A DNA stretch of 64,000 nucleotides from Chrysomallon squamiferum (taxonomy: Eukaryota > Mollusca > Gastropoda > Neomphalida > Peltospiridae): the NCBI GenBank assembly GCA_012295275.1, contig CM022673.1:12746288-12810287 (forward strand). Reading direction: 5' to 3'. This document shows, piece by piece, positions 35,181 to 48,500 of this stretch. The stretch's first letter is position 1, and each line of letters begins with the position of its first letter. The translations under genes and the position numbers were made by a program. The notes below the pieces were generated by a model. The model was given only the letters and a program-made list of their open reading frames with translations, was not told the origin of the DNA and did no database searches.

Positions 35181-35699
35181 TGATCTATTTATTGATATAT
35201 ATATATAAGATCAATTACAAAGAACAAAGTGTAGCTCACTGTATATCAGAAGCAATTTTTCTAGTTATTTGTGTGGCTTTCAATTATATACACCATAAAT
35301 AAAATAAATGCTCTAAAATGCTTCACCAAATAAAACTTGTCTTTTTTTGGTGGATATTTTGTTTTTCCATCTCTGTACCATCTGCTGGATTATTTTGATG
35401 AAGATAACACTAACAAGAACAAACACATTGACAGACAGACAGATATGGGAACACCTTCAATATTAAAGATTAGGATAAGGATTTTGAGTACTCAAAGCTG
35501 TTTAACTCAAAACACATGATTTGCATAATAAATAAATTTCAAACAGGTGATGTTTATTTATTTAAATCCAAGATTGCAAGTTGTTTTTTTCTTTCTTTAT
35601 TTTATTTAATTTTATTATTACTTTTTTGTAAATCTTTTTTGAAATAAGTTAGGTATGGTGCCCTTAAGTATAATGGATATACTGTATTTATTTTCATGC

Positions 35700-35960
35700 A
35701 GTGTGCTTCTTAGTAATTTGTTATATCATTTTGTCTGTATGTCTGTTTGTGTGTGCATCTGTCTGTTTGTGTCTGTATGAGTGTGTTTATTTCTGTTTGT
35801 ATGTGTGTACATGTGTTTGTGGGTTTTTCTATGTATGTGTATATGTATGTTTGACTGTCTGTCTGTAGCCATGTGTATGTTAATGTCCATATATATGTGA
35901 GTCTGTGTGTATGTTTGTGAATCAGCCTACATGTATTTTTGTGTATGTATGTATTTATAT
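35700..35960. repeat. TGTG/TGTA-rich degenerate repeat
   Basis: Imperfect GT-rich sequence with TGTCTGTT and TGTATG variants. No gene. Confidence 0.75.
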
Positions 35961-37260
<1,300 letters not shown>

Positions 37261-37589
37261 CCCATACCCCTCTTTCATTTTATTCTTTACTCTTTATTTT
37301 TCTTTTTTTTGTGCTTTATTATGTATCAGATCAAGTTAATTTTATAAGTGTACTAACTGTTTTTATCTAATCAACAGTAAATAATAAGTGCAAACTGCAC
37401 CCAGTCATTACAAGTTCAGGTCACGGCTAAGTCTGCAGTGTTTATTTGTTCTAATCAATTGTTAATTGTTCAATGGCATCATTGGAAGCTGACAGTATTT
37501 TAAAAATAGTCTGAGCACAAATTCAAACTTGTTTAGAACAAGAAATGGGCTAGCTGTAAAAAGAGAATATGAATGAGAAAAAGATAGGG

Positions 37590-37815
37590 AGGTGCTGAGA
37601 GAGAGAAATGTCTAGACAGATAAACAAACAAATACATAGATAAATAGATAGATATATGGATAGTTAAAGAGATAGATAGAGAGATATATAGATACACAGA
37701 TATATAGACAGATAGATAGAGAGAGAGAGACATAAAGAGGATTGTAGAGAGAAGTATATAGAAAGAAATGGAGAGAGATATAAAAAGAGGGAGAGATAGA
37801 AAATAGGACAGAAAG
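37590..37815. repeat. GATA/GA-rich imperfect repeat
   Basis: GATA, GACA and GAGA units. Minus-strand Ser/Leu/Tyr/Ile frames are spurious. Confidence 0.88.
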
Positions 37816-38089
37816 ACAGAAAATCATTACAATATAATTATACTATTTAATACAGCATATCAAGTTTTTACTTTAGTCCATGATGTTGCTGAAATATACA
37901 TGTACAAATACACATCAGATGCACACACTCATAATCAAACATACAAACACACATACTGACACACACATACACAAAAACACACTTACCTCTGGTGAAGAAA
38001 AGACAAAATAATTGTTGTTTTGCAGTACTTACCTGCAAAAAACAAAAAATAATAAAATGTAGTCAGTAATAACAATATTAAAAAAAATG

Positions 38090-38290
38090 CAAAAACAACA
38101 ACAACAACATAATAATAATAATAATAACAAAATAATAATAATAAAATAACAAAAATATAATAACAGTAATACTAGTAATGATATTAAGAAAAATGAAATA
38201 TGATAAATAAAACACAAATTATAATGACCATAATTATAATATGTTAATAATAACAGAACTAATAATAAAATAAGAATATCAGTAACTACA
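38090..38290. repeat. AAC/AAT triplet-rich region
   Basis: Imperfect AAC and AAT triplets. The 105-codon minus-strand frame is Leu/Ile/Cys low complexity. Confidence 0.85.
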
Positions 38291-38296
38291 GTTGTG

Positions 38297-38496
38297 GTAG
38301 TAATAGAAGCAGTAAAATAAAGATGTGAATATTTTAAAAATAACAAATTTAATTTAAAAAGATGTTTCCTCTCTTTTATTTACTTTTTAATGTTTTAATG
38401 TTTTCTCTTTCTCTCTTAAATTTTTTATTCTCTCTTTTGATTTTTCAGCTGTTTTCTCTCTCTCTCTCTCTCTCTTCTTTTTTTATTCTCTGTTGA

Positions 38497-38559
<63 letters not shown>

Positions 38560-38596
38560 AGCATCCACATAAATACAAGACGGAACAAATCACTCA
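38297..38596. repeat. Dispersed polypyrimidine-cored repeat, copy 2
   Basis: Shares with the copy at 26353 the start 'gaagcagtaaaataaagatg', the block 'gatgtttcctctcttttatt' (38361) and the end 'ctcagcatccacataaa' (38557). It differs by an eight-base duplication ('ttttaatg') near 38393 and by expansion of two (TC)n runs (38455-38477 and 38502-38554). Direct orientation, about 12 kb from copy 1. Confidence 0.75.
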
Positions 38597-38599
38597 AAC

Positions 38600-39060
38600 A
38601 TGTTCCAGAATTAAATACATTTTTGGATAACAAAAGTTAAAACTGCAGATTATCTGATTTCCAACATGTTTTTATGAGAAATAAACAGCTGAACACAGAA
38701 TAAAAATAAAAGTGTTATCTTTTCAAGATAGCTAGAGTGTCTGCAGTTTATCTCTAAATTTGCAAAATGAAGTGAAAAAGTGTCAAATTGGTTTAAAAAA
38801 AGATTTATTAGATGCTCATAAAGTTGTTTAATTTGCTTCTCTAAGTCGCTGAATGCCACAAATCTGAAACTGGGAGGAAAAAAAATAATGTAAGATGTAT
38901 ACTCATCAATCAAAGTTATGGAATATTGATATTTCTGTTGTTGTTATTTTTAAACTTTTTATTATTATTAATAGTTATTGTTACAATAGTTTTTATTATT
39001 GATATCATTTTTGCATGTTTATTTGCTAGTTATTCTAGTTTTTTGTTGTTGTTGTTGTTT
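38600..39060. other. Unassigned sequence
   Basis: Mixed-complexity DNA with an 87-codon minus-strand frame that lacks any recognised domain, grading into TTG/ATT triplets. No gene is called. Confidence 0.55.
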
Positions 39061-39094
39061 TTTTGTTATTATTATTATTTTGTACCATTGTAAA

Positions 39095-39100
<6 letters not shown>

Positions 39101-39158
<58 letters not shown>
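39101..39158. repeat. Perfect (TC)n, 58 bp
   Basis: Uninterrupted CT dinucleotides shortly upstream of a SINE copy. Confidence 0.97.
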
Positions 39159-39161
<3 letters not shown>

Positions 39162-39224
39162 TTTCTCTATTTTATAATCTAAATGAAAACAGTTTAGGAA
39201 TCCAAATATAAGTCAAAATATCTG

Positions 39225-39390
39225 CATTTATCTTCCATAATAACTGTTTTCCTGTCTATGGGAAGGTAAATTTGAAACATTTTTTCTGCTAATTTAGAAA
39301 AACTAAAAGCAACCACAGAATAGCATTAGCAAATTTTTATCACCAAATTCAGTGTCTGACATGTAATAACCATTAATATTAAAAATATTT
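39225..39390 (+). mobile_element. tRNA-type SINE, 3' half (plus strand)
   Basis: 'ctgttttcctgtctatggga', then 'tttctgctaatttagaaaaa', then 'tcaccaaattcagtgtctga', then 'accattaatatt' follow the order of the SINE centre and tail. No head is seen. Confidence 0.65.
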
Positions 39391-39689
39391 TGACAGGTTA
39401 TTGAACAGATATTCATTTATTCATGGGGTGGTGGTAGAGGAGCCCAGTGTCTGGTTTTCTCACAGACTCAGTGACTCTGCTGTCAAAACACTGGCAGACT
39501 GCAACAGCCAGGATGAAATTTACTGGTTAAAGTTATAAATATTTCCAACATGAAACTCACTGGTCTGATTAGTGATGTCTCAACCAACTTTGTTTTTTTC
39601 CACTTGTTTTTTTAGGTTGTTTTTTTGTTGTTGTTTCTTTATTTTCGATATTGTATAAAATAATACCACAAAAGATTTTAATAATATTT

Positions 39690-39850
39690 ATTATTTAATT
39701 AATTAATTTATTTATTTATTGTTGTTTTTGATGTCCTTCTCCTTCTGTTTCTTCTTCTTCTTCTTTTTTATTTATTTATTTATTTATTTATTGTTGTTTT
39801 TGATGTCTTCTCCTTCTGTTTCTTCTTCTTCTTTTTATTATTATTATTGT
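39690..39850. repeat. 72-bp near-identical tandem duplication plus (TTTA)n
   Basis: 'gttgtttttgatgtc' followed by a TTC-rich segment and (TTTA)n starts at 39721 and again at 39793. The second unit lacks one 'ct'. High identity indicates a recent duplication. Confidence 0.9.
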
Positions 39851-39969
39851 TAATAGTAGTAGTTGTAGTAGTTATAAATATATAAATAACATAATGCTGT
39901 TATTATATACATATTTATTTATTTATTATTAACATTATCTATTTAGTTGTTTTGTTATTGTAATGGTAG

Positions 39970-40120
39970 TATTTTCCACTTTGATATAGATGTCTCTTTT
40001 AAACACACTCTCAGGAATGGGAAAAAATTGAGTAGATTCACCACTGAAATCAGATTCCAAAACTCATATCATGTCAGCTAAACATTCTTCTTACTGGGCT
40101 GTGCTTCTTCAAGATCAGAA
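39970..40120 (-). mobile_element. tRNA-type SINE (minus strand)
   Basis: 'ccactttgatatagatgtc' (39977), 'ctcaggaatgggaaaaaatt' (40010), then 'attcttcttactgggctgtg' near 40084 reads as centre, core and head on the minus strand. The 3' tail is missing. Confidence 0.65.
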
Positions 40121-40439
40121 TGATAGAGAAAATGTCATTTCAAATTAAAGCACATGATTGTAAATTGATTATTTATTTAAAAAAATACCAATCTTCGTTG
40201 TTATTTTTATTAAAAGTTTATTTGTTTTGACAAGCAAATTAAAACTGAAATTTTATATATATTATTTAACAATTATTTTTAAATTGTTTTTGGAAATTTG
40301 AGGACACACTGTATTTATATTTTAAAATACTGGTCAATAATAACAATAAAAATTTTAATATAATTTTCGAAGCCAAAACTGACATGTCTCTTTTAGAAAG
40401 GTTTAGTAATTTTGAAAAAAAACACCTAAAATTTCTTCT

Positions 40440-40590
40440 CCTTCTAAGAAAAACAGGTGAGTTAAATGAGGCTTACAGGTGTGAACAATTTAGTTAAATT
40501 AAAACACTGCAGTTGATGTGTAGTCAAGTTAATTGTGTTTTCTTTAGCACACCTGTAAAAATATTAAATCTCACCTGACAGAAACTGGAG
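40440..40590. repeat. Imperfect inverted repeat with symmetric CAGGTG/CACCTG
   Basis: Left arm CAGGTG at 40454-40459 and 40476-40481; right arm CACCTG at 40550-40555 and 40572-40577. Both pairs are exactly 22 bases apart and share 'caggtgag' and 'ttacaggtgtg' blocks in mirror image. It may be a small MITE or a structured regulatory site. Confidence 0.7.
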
Positions 40591-40904
40591 ATGAGTGGGT
40601 GGAAGATTGATCTAAGATTTAAGAAAGGTGGATGCCATTAATTTGGTGGATATAAAAAGAAAAAAGAAAAAAAGAAACAACTGTCGATGAAGAATGCAGT
40701 TAAGGATTTATTTAAAAGCTTAAAATTTTTCTTTCTCTTTTTATTAGTTATCCAAGAAGAAGAAGAAACATTTTTTGGTTATCATTGAGAGATATAGTTT
40801 GACTAAGAAAGATGCTGAAAGTTGAAGCGATTTTAAGAATACATATTTTTATTTTTATTTGACTTAGCATATCAAATCACAAAGGTAATTATTGTTTTTT
40901 TTCA

Positions 40905-41310
40905 TTAGAAAGGTGGCCTTTCTAAACAGGATAAGACTGAGGATTAGGGTTTTCATTACATAGGTGGTCTGTTCAGAGAAGACAGATACAAAGGTTTTCA
41001 CAAAGAAATAGAATTCTCCATAAACAATTGCTCTGTTTGTTCAGTCTGGATACACAGAAAAATTAGAAGCATCCACTGAACAGGTGGATGATGTGTTCAG
41101 TGCAGACTCTTAAGTTATCATCCACAAAAGAATTAGAGTTGTACATTACACAGGTGGTCCTTGTGTGCAGAGTGGATTATTGTGTTATCACAAACAAAAG
41201 ACTGTGCATTAGACAGGTGGTCTCTCAGTACAATGTGGACTCTTTAAGATATGGCACACAACAGAATTAAGGTTGAAGATTAGACAGATGGTTTCTGCAC
41301 ACAAAATATT
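40905..41310. repeat. Degenerate 51-71-bp tandem repeat carrying AGGTGG
   Basis: 'aggtgg' (once 'agatgg') recurs at 40911, 40962, 41082, 41152, 41215 and 41286, each preceded by 'ttagaa' or 'attacaca' and followed by 'gcagagtggac'-like sequence. A decayed unit lies near 41025. CAGGTG is intact at 41081, 41151 and 41214. The 60-codon frames here are incidental. Confidence 0.7.
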
Positions 41311-41439
41311 CAGTAATGCATTAACTGATTTCCAAGAACATTTTGCTAAGCTCTTGACAGTTTCTGCAGCTAGACTTCCTCACTGCAGACAGAAAGGTGT
41401 CAACAAGGATGTCTGTACCACAAGCAAGGAAGTGTTCAT

Positions 41440-41660
41440 TTTAAATGGAAATTGATTCGGAAACTCGGTAACGCAATTTGCATTTTAAACCCACCATTGC
41501 CACATAAGAGAACTTGGCGGAGAAACTTAATATAAACTGTCACACAGTTTGTGAAGTTCATCCACAAATGAGAAGAAGTGAAACGAAGTGAAATTGAGCC
41601 ACTTCAAATAAATAACCTGATCGCAGTGTTTATTTACTCAGTTTTTGTTATAATTTTGGT
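41440..41660. promoter_or_regulatory. Candidate regulatory island with octamer and CpG
   Basis: ATTTGCAT (POU octamer, minus sense) at 41476-41483 within 'acgcaatttgcattttaaa', six CpG in 190 bases and 'gaaacgaagtgaaattgag'. Bordered by poly-A at 41675-41703. Function is inferred. Confidence 0.25.
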
Positions 41661-41704
41661 AAAACAGAAAGGTAAAAAAAAAAAAATAAAAAAAAAAAAA
41701 AAAT

Positions 41705-43200
41705 GTATTATTTGAAGGACATTAAAATAAATTTGCATCTTTTTTTCAAAAAGATTTCTTGCATAAAATATGTAATTACAGTAATACTGTGTTCTGGCAA
41801 ATTTTATCCACTTCAGTCTTTCAGTCAGTTAAACATAATCTCCTTTCATGACATGTAGAAGACTATAATCCAGTGTTTAGAAATATTACACCATGTTTAC
41901 ATGAGATATGATAGCCTGCAGGATCAATTCTTCTCAGTTCCAGATATTAAATATATCCCATTTCAGAGAACTAGATTTTTTTTTGGTTTATGTGTTAGAC
42001 TTTTTTACCCATTCAAGCAAGCACATTTTAATATTTTTTTAATACATGCTGAAACTAGATAATGTGTTTTATTAGTGGAAGTTTTGTATAAAAAATTAAT
42101 TTGCTGATTCCTGAAAGGTATGATTTATTAAGTGGTTATATCTGGTTTCTACTCTCATGATTTTGTTATGCAAGAAAACTTCATAACACCTCTATTCTTA
42201 AACCTTAATATAACTTAAAACAAATAACTTAAAGACACATTCATTAACTGATATTTAAGTAATTAATTAATTTATTTATTCATTTATTCTTATATTCATT
42301 CACTCCAATATATTTTGGCAACTTCATGATTTTAGTTATTTTCTGAAATGCATAAACTTTCATATAAATGTACATGAGAAAATAGTCATGGTTCAGTATA
42401 ATCAAATGTTTATCTGGAGTTATCTTTCTTACTGAGTCCTATTCCAGAAATATTGTAAAGAGTTACCTCCCATATTTATATTATGGCCTGAAATTATTAT
42501 AAAAGGCTTTTAATGTATGATTCTTAAAATAATTTTCTAAATAATAAAATATTTATAAATATTTGGTCTTGTTGTTTCTTAATTATCTTTTCTATTTTAA
42601 TACTCAAATATTTGTTGTTTTCTTTAAAAATGTTCTTTTTATTACCAACAATCTTTATTTTTTCAAGGTCTGGAAAAAATCCATAATATAATTTTAAGTC
42701 ATGTTGTTTGAAATTTATGTTGACTATGAATTATGTGGCATAATATTTTCTTTTCATTTTTTTTGTTATTATTCATTATTTTTTTTAAATATTATTTTAC
42801 TTGTTTATGTTTGTTTTGCTTCATCAGTTAAAAATAAAAACAATGTTAATAGATTACTGAAATTGTATTTGCTTAAACAATTAAGAGAAACTTAGTTAAA
42901 AAATGCAAGTAAATTATGCCTTTCTTAACACACAACTGTAAGAAAAACTGCTTCTGTTGAAAGAGTGAATATCTATAAATTACATCCATGGCATGAAAAG
43001 ACAACTTTGCATGGAGGGGGGATTACTCAGTCTTTCGGGTTTTTTTATATTCCCAGTTAAATAAATAAATGTGGCTTTCCATCTGTTATTACATATTATG
43101 TGTTTTATTATATTTTTATCAAAACTGTTCTTCAGAAGGAAAATAAAAATAATGAAAATAATGATAGTTATTTAGTAATAATGGAGTTTACTAAATGATG
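41705..43200. other. A+T-rich unassigned sequence
   Basis: No exon, RNA gene, SINE or array is recognised over about 1.5 kb. Short frames are Phe/Ile/Tyr-rich. Confidence 0.55.
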
Positions 43201-43204
43201 GTGG

Positions 43205-43455
43205 GCACTACAAAAATATGAAATAAAATGAAATAAAACAAAATATAATTTACAAGTATATAAATAAAATAAAATACAATAAATAAATAAATAAAATTAA
43301 AAATATATAAATAAAAATAAAACAAAATAATAAAATAATAAATAAAATAAAAATATAAATAAAAAAAAATAATAAAATAATAAATAAATAAAAATAACAT
43401 AACATAACATAAAATAAAATAAAATATAAATAAATAAATAAATAAATTATAACTA
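43205..43455. repeat. (AAATA)n/(AAAT)n region
   Basis: About 250 bases of AAATA and AAAT variants on the plus strand, the opposite strand bias to the block at 44.6 kb. Confidence 0.95.
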
Positions 43456-43789
43456 AATATGTGTGACATATATTTTATTATACAACATAAACAACAAGGA
43501 CAGACAAAAACAACTGAACGAAATGAGAAGGTAGATTCATTTCCAATTTTACTTCAAAACACAAATTATTTTTTATTTTTAGTTTGTTTTGTTTTTATAT
43601 TGCTATTCCATTTTATTTTTTTCTATTTTAATTACTTTTATTTCCTCAGTCTGTTCCTGGAATTTAACAACTAATATAAATCAAAATTACAATTTAACAT
43701 CTTCTCTGCTTAATACAAAAAGAAACAAAATTCAAATTTTACAAATTATTTTTTTCGGTGTTGTATTAATCACTAATTAAAATCCAGCA

Positions 43790-44125
43790 ATAATTTCTTC
43801 TTTTTTTTTCATGCTAGGTGGACATAAAATATGCAGATTTTTAAAATCAAGATTTTCCTAATGGCAGATCAAACAATTAAGTGGACACAGAAACTTCAAC
43901 AATTGAAAATAATTGATTTTTCTTATGTGTGTCAAACGACAAGTAGCTCAATAAATACTGTAAATCAGATTATGGCAAATTTAACAGCAATGAAAGCCAT
44001 TTTGCTGCCCACTGATTCAATAAATAAAGGAAATAAAAGTTGTTATGGAAATAGGCCCTTGATTACTGGACATTCAGGACAGTTTGGATATTGGCCAGTG
44101 AAAGACACAGTTTTGTATTAATGAT
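43790..44125 (+). other. Unique island containing a 96-codon open frame
   Basis: The frame 43831-44121 begins Met-Gln-Ile-Phe-Lys and ends Val-Lys-Asp-Thr-Val-Leu-Tyr. It is not low complexity and includes a Gly/His/Trp-bearing segment near residues 70-90. I recognise no domain, and there is no splice or polyadenylation context. Chance open frame or pseudogene scrap is more likely than a gene. Confidence 0.2.
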
Positions 44126-44144
44126 TTTCTACATTGAATGAACT

Positions 44145-44147
44145 ATA

Positions 44148-44182
<35 letters not shown>

Positions 44183-44333
44183 TTTAGTGCAAATGTATAT
44201 ATATATATATATATGTAGTCAGGTATATATGTATGTGTGTGTGCTTATCTTCATATGTGTGTATGTATAACTCTACAATGGTTATCATACATCAGATATG
44301 TTTCTTTTTACAAGCCTGAGAAAAAAACTGCAG

Positions 44334-44368
<35 letters not shown>

Positions 44369-44370
44369 TA
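44145..44370. repeat. (TA)n and (AAT)n microsatellites
   Basis: TA runs at about 44149-44179 and 44197-44213, (AAT)n at about 44337-44366. Confidence 0.95.
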
Positions 44371-44504
44371 ATTAATTAATTTTTAAAAAATCTATAACAA
44401 AAAAAAGCATCAAGGCTGTTCTGTTTCACTGTCAAAATATTTATCATTATGTTACACAGTTTATATTAACAAATTTAATAAGTTATTTTTATTTCTCTAT
44501 TATT

Positions 44505-46675
44505 ATTCTGCTATTATTGTTGTTGTTGTTGTTGTTATTGTTGTTATTATTATTTTAGTAGTAGTTGTAGTAGTAGTAGTAGTACTGTAATCTTCATTTT
44601 ATTTTATATTTTTTATTTTATTTTGTTTTAATATTTTAGTATGTTATTCATTAATTATATATACTTTTATATCTTTCTACCTATTGATCTAACTATTTAT
44701 TATTTCCCATCATTTCATTTATGTTTGTATTTTGGTTTTTTATTACTTTTTTTTGGTTGTTGTTAATTTTAATATTTAATTTCATTGTCATATTTTATTC
44801 TTACTTCAATTTATGCTAATAATTTATTTATTATTTTTTTTATTTTTTTTTTTATTTGTTGTATTTCAGTAATTTATTTTGTTTTATCATATTATATTTT
44901 ATTTTATTCATTTTTGTCATATTTATTATTTTATTTTATTTTTTTATTTCTTTTATTTAATATTTGATTTATTTATTTTATTTTATTTAAATTTTCATTT
45001 ATTTTATTTTACCATTATATTTTTGTATTTCATTTTTTTTTATTTTCATAAATTATTATTTTTATTTTAGTTTTTTTTTCATTTTGTTATTTTATTTTAT
45101 TTTTTTTTTTTATTTTCTTATCTCTATTTTTATTTCTTAATTTAGAGATAAAAACAGAGATATGAAAAAAAAAAAAAAATAAAGAATAATAATTTTTTTT
45201 TTTTTTCTTTATATTAATTATATTTTACCATTTTATTTTCTTATTTCTTTTTATTTTGTATTTCATTTGTTGTGTTTTAGTTTTTATAAATTATAACTTT
45301 TGTTTTAGTTTGTTTTGTTTTTATTTTGTTATTTCATTTTATTTTATTTTATTTTATTTTAATTAGTTTTATTTTGAATTCTTTTCTTTTCTTTTAGTTA
45401 TTTAAAAAAACTTTTTTGTACATAGATATATATATATATTTATTTATTTTATTTAATTTTACTTTATTTTATTTTATAACACTTCATTCTTTGTTATGTT
45501 TATTATTTTATTTTATTTCTTTATTTAATATTTTAGTTTATATAATATTTTACTTTAAATATTTAAATTTTTATTTTATTTTATTTCTTTATATTAATTA
45601 TTATATTTTACCATTTTATTTTGTATTTCATTTGTTGTGTTTTTTAGTTTGTATAAATTTTTATTTTTATTTTTAATTTTTTTTTTTTTATTTTTTTATT
45701 TCATTTTATTTTATTTTAAATTTTTATTTTTTATTTTTTTATTTATTTTTATTTACTTTTTTTTTTCTTTTAGGTTCTTATTTTTTTTTTTTTTTACTTT
45801 TTTTTTATTTATTTATATATATTTATTTTTATTTAATTTAATTTTATTTTGTTATTTTATTTTATTTTATTTCATTATAATTCTTTTTATTTTGTTTATT
45901 ATTTTATTTTTATTTCTTTTGTTTTTTTTTTTTTTTTTTTTTTTAATTTATTTTAATAAATTTTATTTAATTTAAAAAAAATTAAAATAAATATTCTATT
46001 TCACTTTAGTTTAAAATAAAATAAAAAAAAAATAAAAAAAAAAAAAAAAGAAAATAAAAAATTTAAAAACTAAAAAAACAACAAAACGTAAAAAAAAAAT
46101 AAAAAAAAAAAAAAAAATTAAAATTAAATATTTTGTTCTATTTTATTTCATTTTATTTTAGTTTATTTTTTTTTATATTAAATTACATTTGATTCATTTT
46201 TTATATATTTCATTTTATTTTGAATTTCATTTGTTGCAAAAATTATTTTATTCCTATTTTATAAAGATAATTATTTCATTTCTTTATTTTATTTTAAATA
46301 TTATATTTTATGATTTCTTTTTATTTTTATTCTGTTTTGTTTCATTATTTCATTTCTTTTTTTTATTATTTGTTATATTTTATTTTAATAATTTTTTTTT
46401 TTTTTGCTGAATTCCATTGTTTTAAACCATTTAAAATTTTATTATTTTTTTCTGTTTTATTTTGTTTATTATATTTTATTATAATAATTTATTATTTATT
46501 TCATATTATTATTTTTGTATTTTGTTTTTTTATACTATTATTTTACTTTATAATTATTTTATTTTATTATTATATTTTAGTCTAATTATTTATTTTATTT
46601 ATTTATTTACTTACTTACTTTATTTACTTATTTACTTTTTATTTATTTATTTATTTATTTATTAAAAATATATAT
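44505..46675. repeat. ~2.1-kb (TTTTA)n/(TTTA)n region with an A-rich inversion of bias
   Basis: GTT/TAG triplets at 44515-44585 lead into imperfect TTTTA, TTTA and poly-T over 2 kb. At about 45968-46120 the bias flips to A-rich AAAAT/AAATA, then returns to T-rich. A hairpin-capable 'atctctatttttat' with 'agataaaaacagagat' lies near 45120-45158. Phe/Leu/Ile/Tyr frames of up to 112 codons are artefacts. Confidence 0.95.
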
Positions 46676-46711
46676 ATCATTAATTTATATTTTGACATAT
46701 AACACAAGAGT

Positions 46712-46790
46712 ACTATTTGGAATGGTAAATAACAGCTTGAGCTATTTGCAAGAATTGATCCAGGATCAGCTTCATATCAGATTTATAAAC
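46712..46790 (-). mobile_element. tRNA-type SINE core/head fragment (minus strand)
   Basis: 'ctatttggaatggtaaataa' then 'gaattgatccaggatcagct' then 'tcatatcag' follows core-to-head order. Short and decayed. Confidence 0.5.
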
Positions 46791-47089
46791 CTTTCTTTAT
46801 TTTTATTTTTTTTTAAATGATATACTTTTACAATCTAGAAACTGCTAAACAAAACTGTCTTAAACAATGAAGCATCAAATTTCACACTGCAAATTACAAG
46901 TAATTTGAAACTACAGACTAAAACCAGATTTAAAAAATAAAAAATATACTTCCTCATCTTCTACTGTTCTTTTTACCAAAGGGTTATTCCAGTTCTGCTG
47001 TATCAAAAATAACACAGAGTGTAAGAAAGAATTAATATTAGCAGAGATTAATAACCTTTGAAAGATTTGGGTTTTATTTCAACAAAAAA

Positions 47090-47430
47090 GGAATTAAAAG
47101 ATCAAGACAAAGAAAAATATTAAATGTGAAGAATCAAGAAGGGGAAAGCAGGAGGAAGAAAAGGTAACCTGAAGTAAAAACTGAAGATGTAGAAAAACTG
47201 GAGGTGAAGAAAAAGTCAAGGTGATAGAAAAAGACAAGATAAAGAAAAGTCAAAATTGAGAAAAGTCAAGATAAAGAAAAAGATAATATGAAGAAAAAGG
47301 AAATCATAACTAAAAGTCTGAATTGAAGAAAAAGACAACTTGAAGAAAAACTTAAAATGAAGAATAAGACAAGATGACAACAAACATGATATATAAAAAA
47401 AGACTAGAAGAAGAAAATACTTAAAACTGT
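47090..47430. repeat. Degenerate 17-21-bp purine-rich minisatellite
   Basis: Units resemble 'gaagaaaaagacaagat', with about 15 copies of variable length. The minus-strand frame over it is incidental. Confidence 0.7.
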
Positions 47431-47984
47431 AGTCTAAGATGATTTTAAGTGTGTAGATAAACAACTGTATCTTCCTTCTTCATTGATTTGAACAGAAACT
47501 GTTATATACTTCCCACAAACACATCACAGCTCAAGTAAGAAAGATACAAAAACATATCTCAGTGACAAATTATTTACAGTTACTGGAAATCACTCACAGA
47601 AAATCACAAAAACAAACAAAATGAAAAAACAAAAGCAGCAAACAAAGTCAGGTATGTTTTATAACTAAACACACATCTGATTTTGATAATTCTAAGATCA
47701 TTTCTGCTTCACAGAATAATTATTGTCTGACCCAGGAGGGTTTTTTTATTCAAAAATATTTTCCTTGTCAACAGAAAAGCTTTTAGGTGTGTGTGTTTTG
47801 AGACAAAAATCAAAATGGCTGAATTTGCTTAAACTGAAAATCCTGTGTTTACACTGTTACAGTAATGTGTGTATCATTATGCTGAGGTATTTCTTAAATA
47901 AATCAATCTCTCACATTCTTTTTTATAAATTGTGATACAATCTTGAAAATATTGAATGTTTTCTTGTGGCTTTTTTCCTTCTCC

Positions 47985-48145
47985 TTCTTACTAGTACTAC
48001 TAATACTAAAATATCTATGACATCTACTACTACTACTACTACTACTACTACAAGTACTATTCCTACTACTACTACTATTACTTTTATTATTATTATTATT
48101 ATTATTATTCCTGTTGATATTATTTTATTATTGTTGTTGACATTG
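47985..48145. repeat. (ACT)n-(ATT)n triplet compound
   Basis: TACTAC triplets at about 47990-48080, then ATT at 48083-48108 and TTG. Thr-rich and Val-rich frames are artefacts. Confidence 0.93.
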
Positions 48146-48239
48146 TTATTTTTTGGATTTTCACATATCCTTATTGACAAAAATGAAACATATCCAAACA
48201 CATGATACAGAGCTAAATAATTCACACTTAACTATAAAC

Positions 48240-48315
48240 AATACACACATATATACATATATGTATGAGACACAAACACACACACACACATACATATGTA
48301 CATACACACACATAC

Positions 48316-48352
<37 letters not shown>

Positions 48353-48500
48353 TACCTTTATGTATACATACAAACACATATACATATATATACACAGACA
48401 CAAAAAACACAAAACACACACACACACAAATATACATATATATTTACACATACACACAATTCACTCACCTATATTTGACTTGAGTACACACTTACACATA
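48240..48500. repeat. CA, TA and ACAT repeat cluster
   Basis: (CA)n near 48276-48290, (TA)n at about 48316-48350, then CA/ACAT variants. The 134- and 98-codon frames are Thr-His and Tyr-Ile repeats. Confidence 0.93.

Noticed and set aside
47216-47464. 82-codon minus-strand frame over 47.2-47.5 kb
   Set aside because: It overlaps a degenerate purine-rich minisatellite and is Phe/Ser/Leu low complexity.
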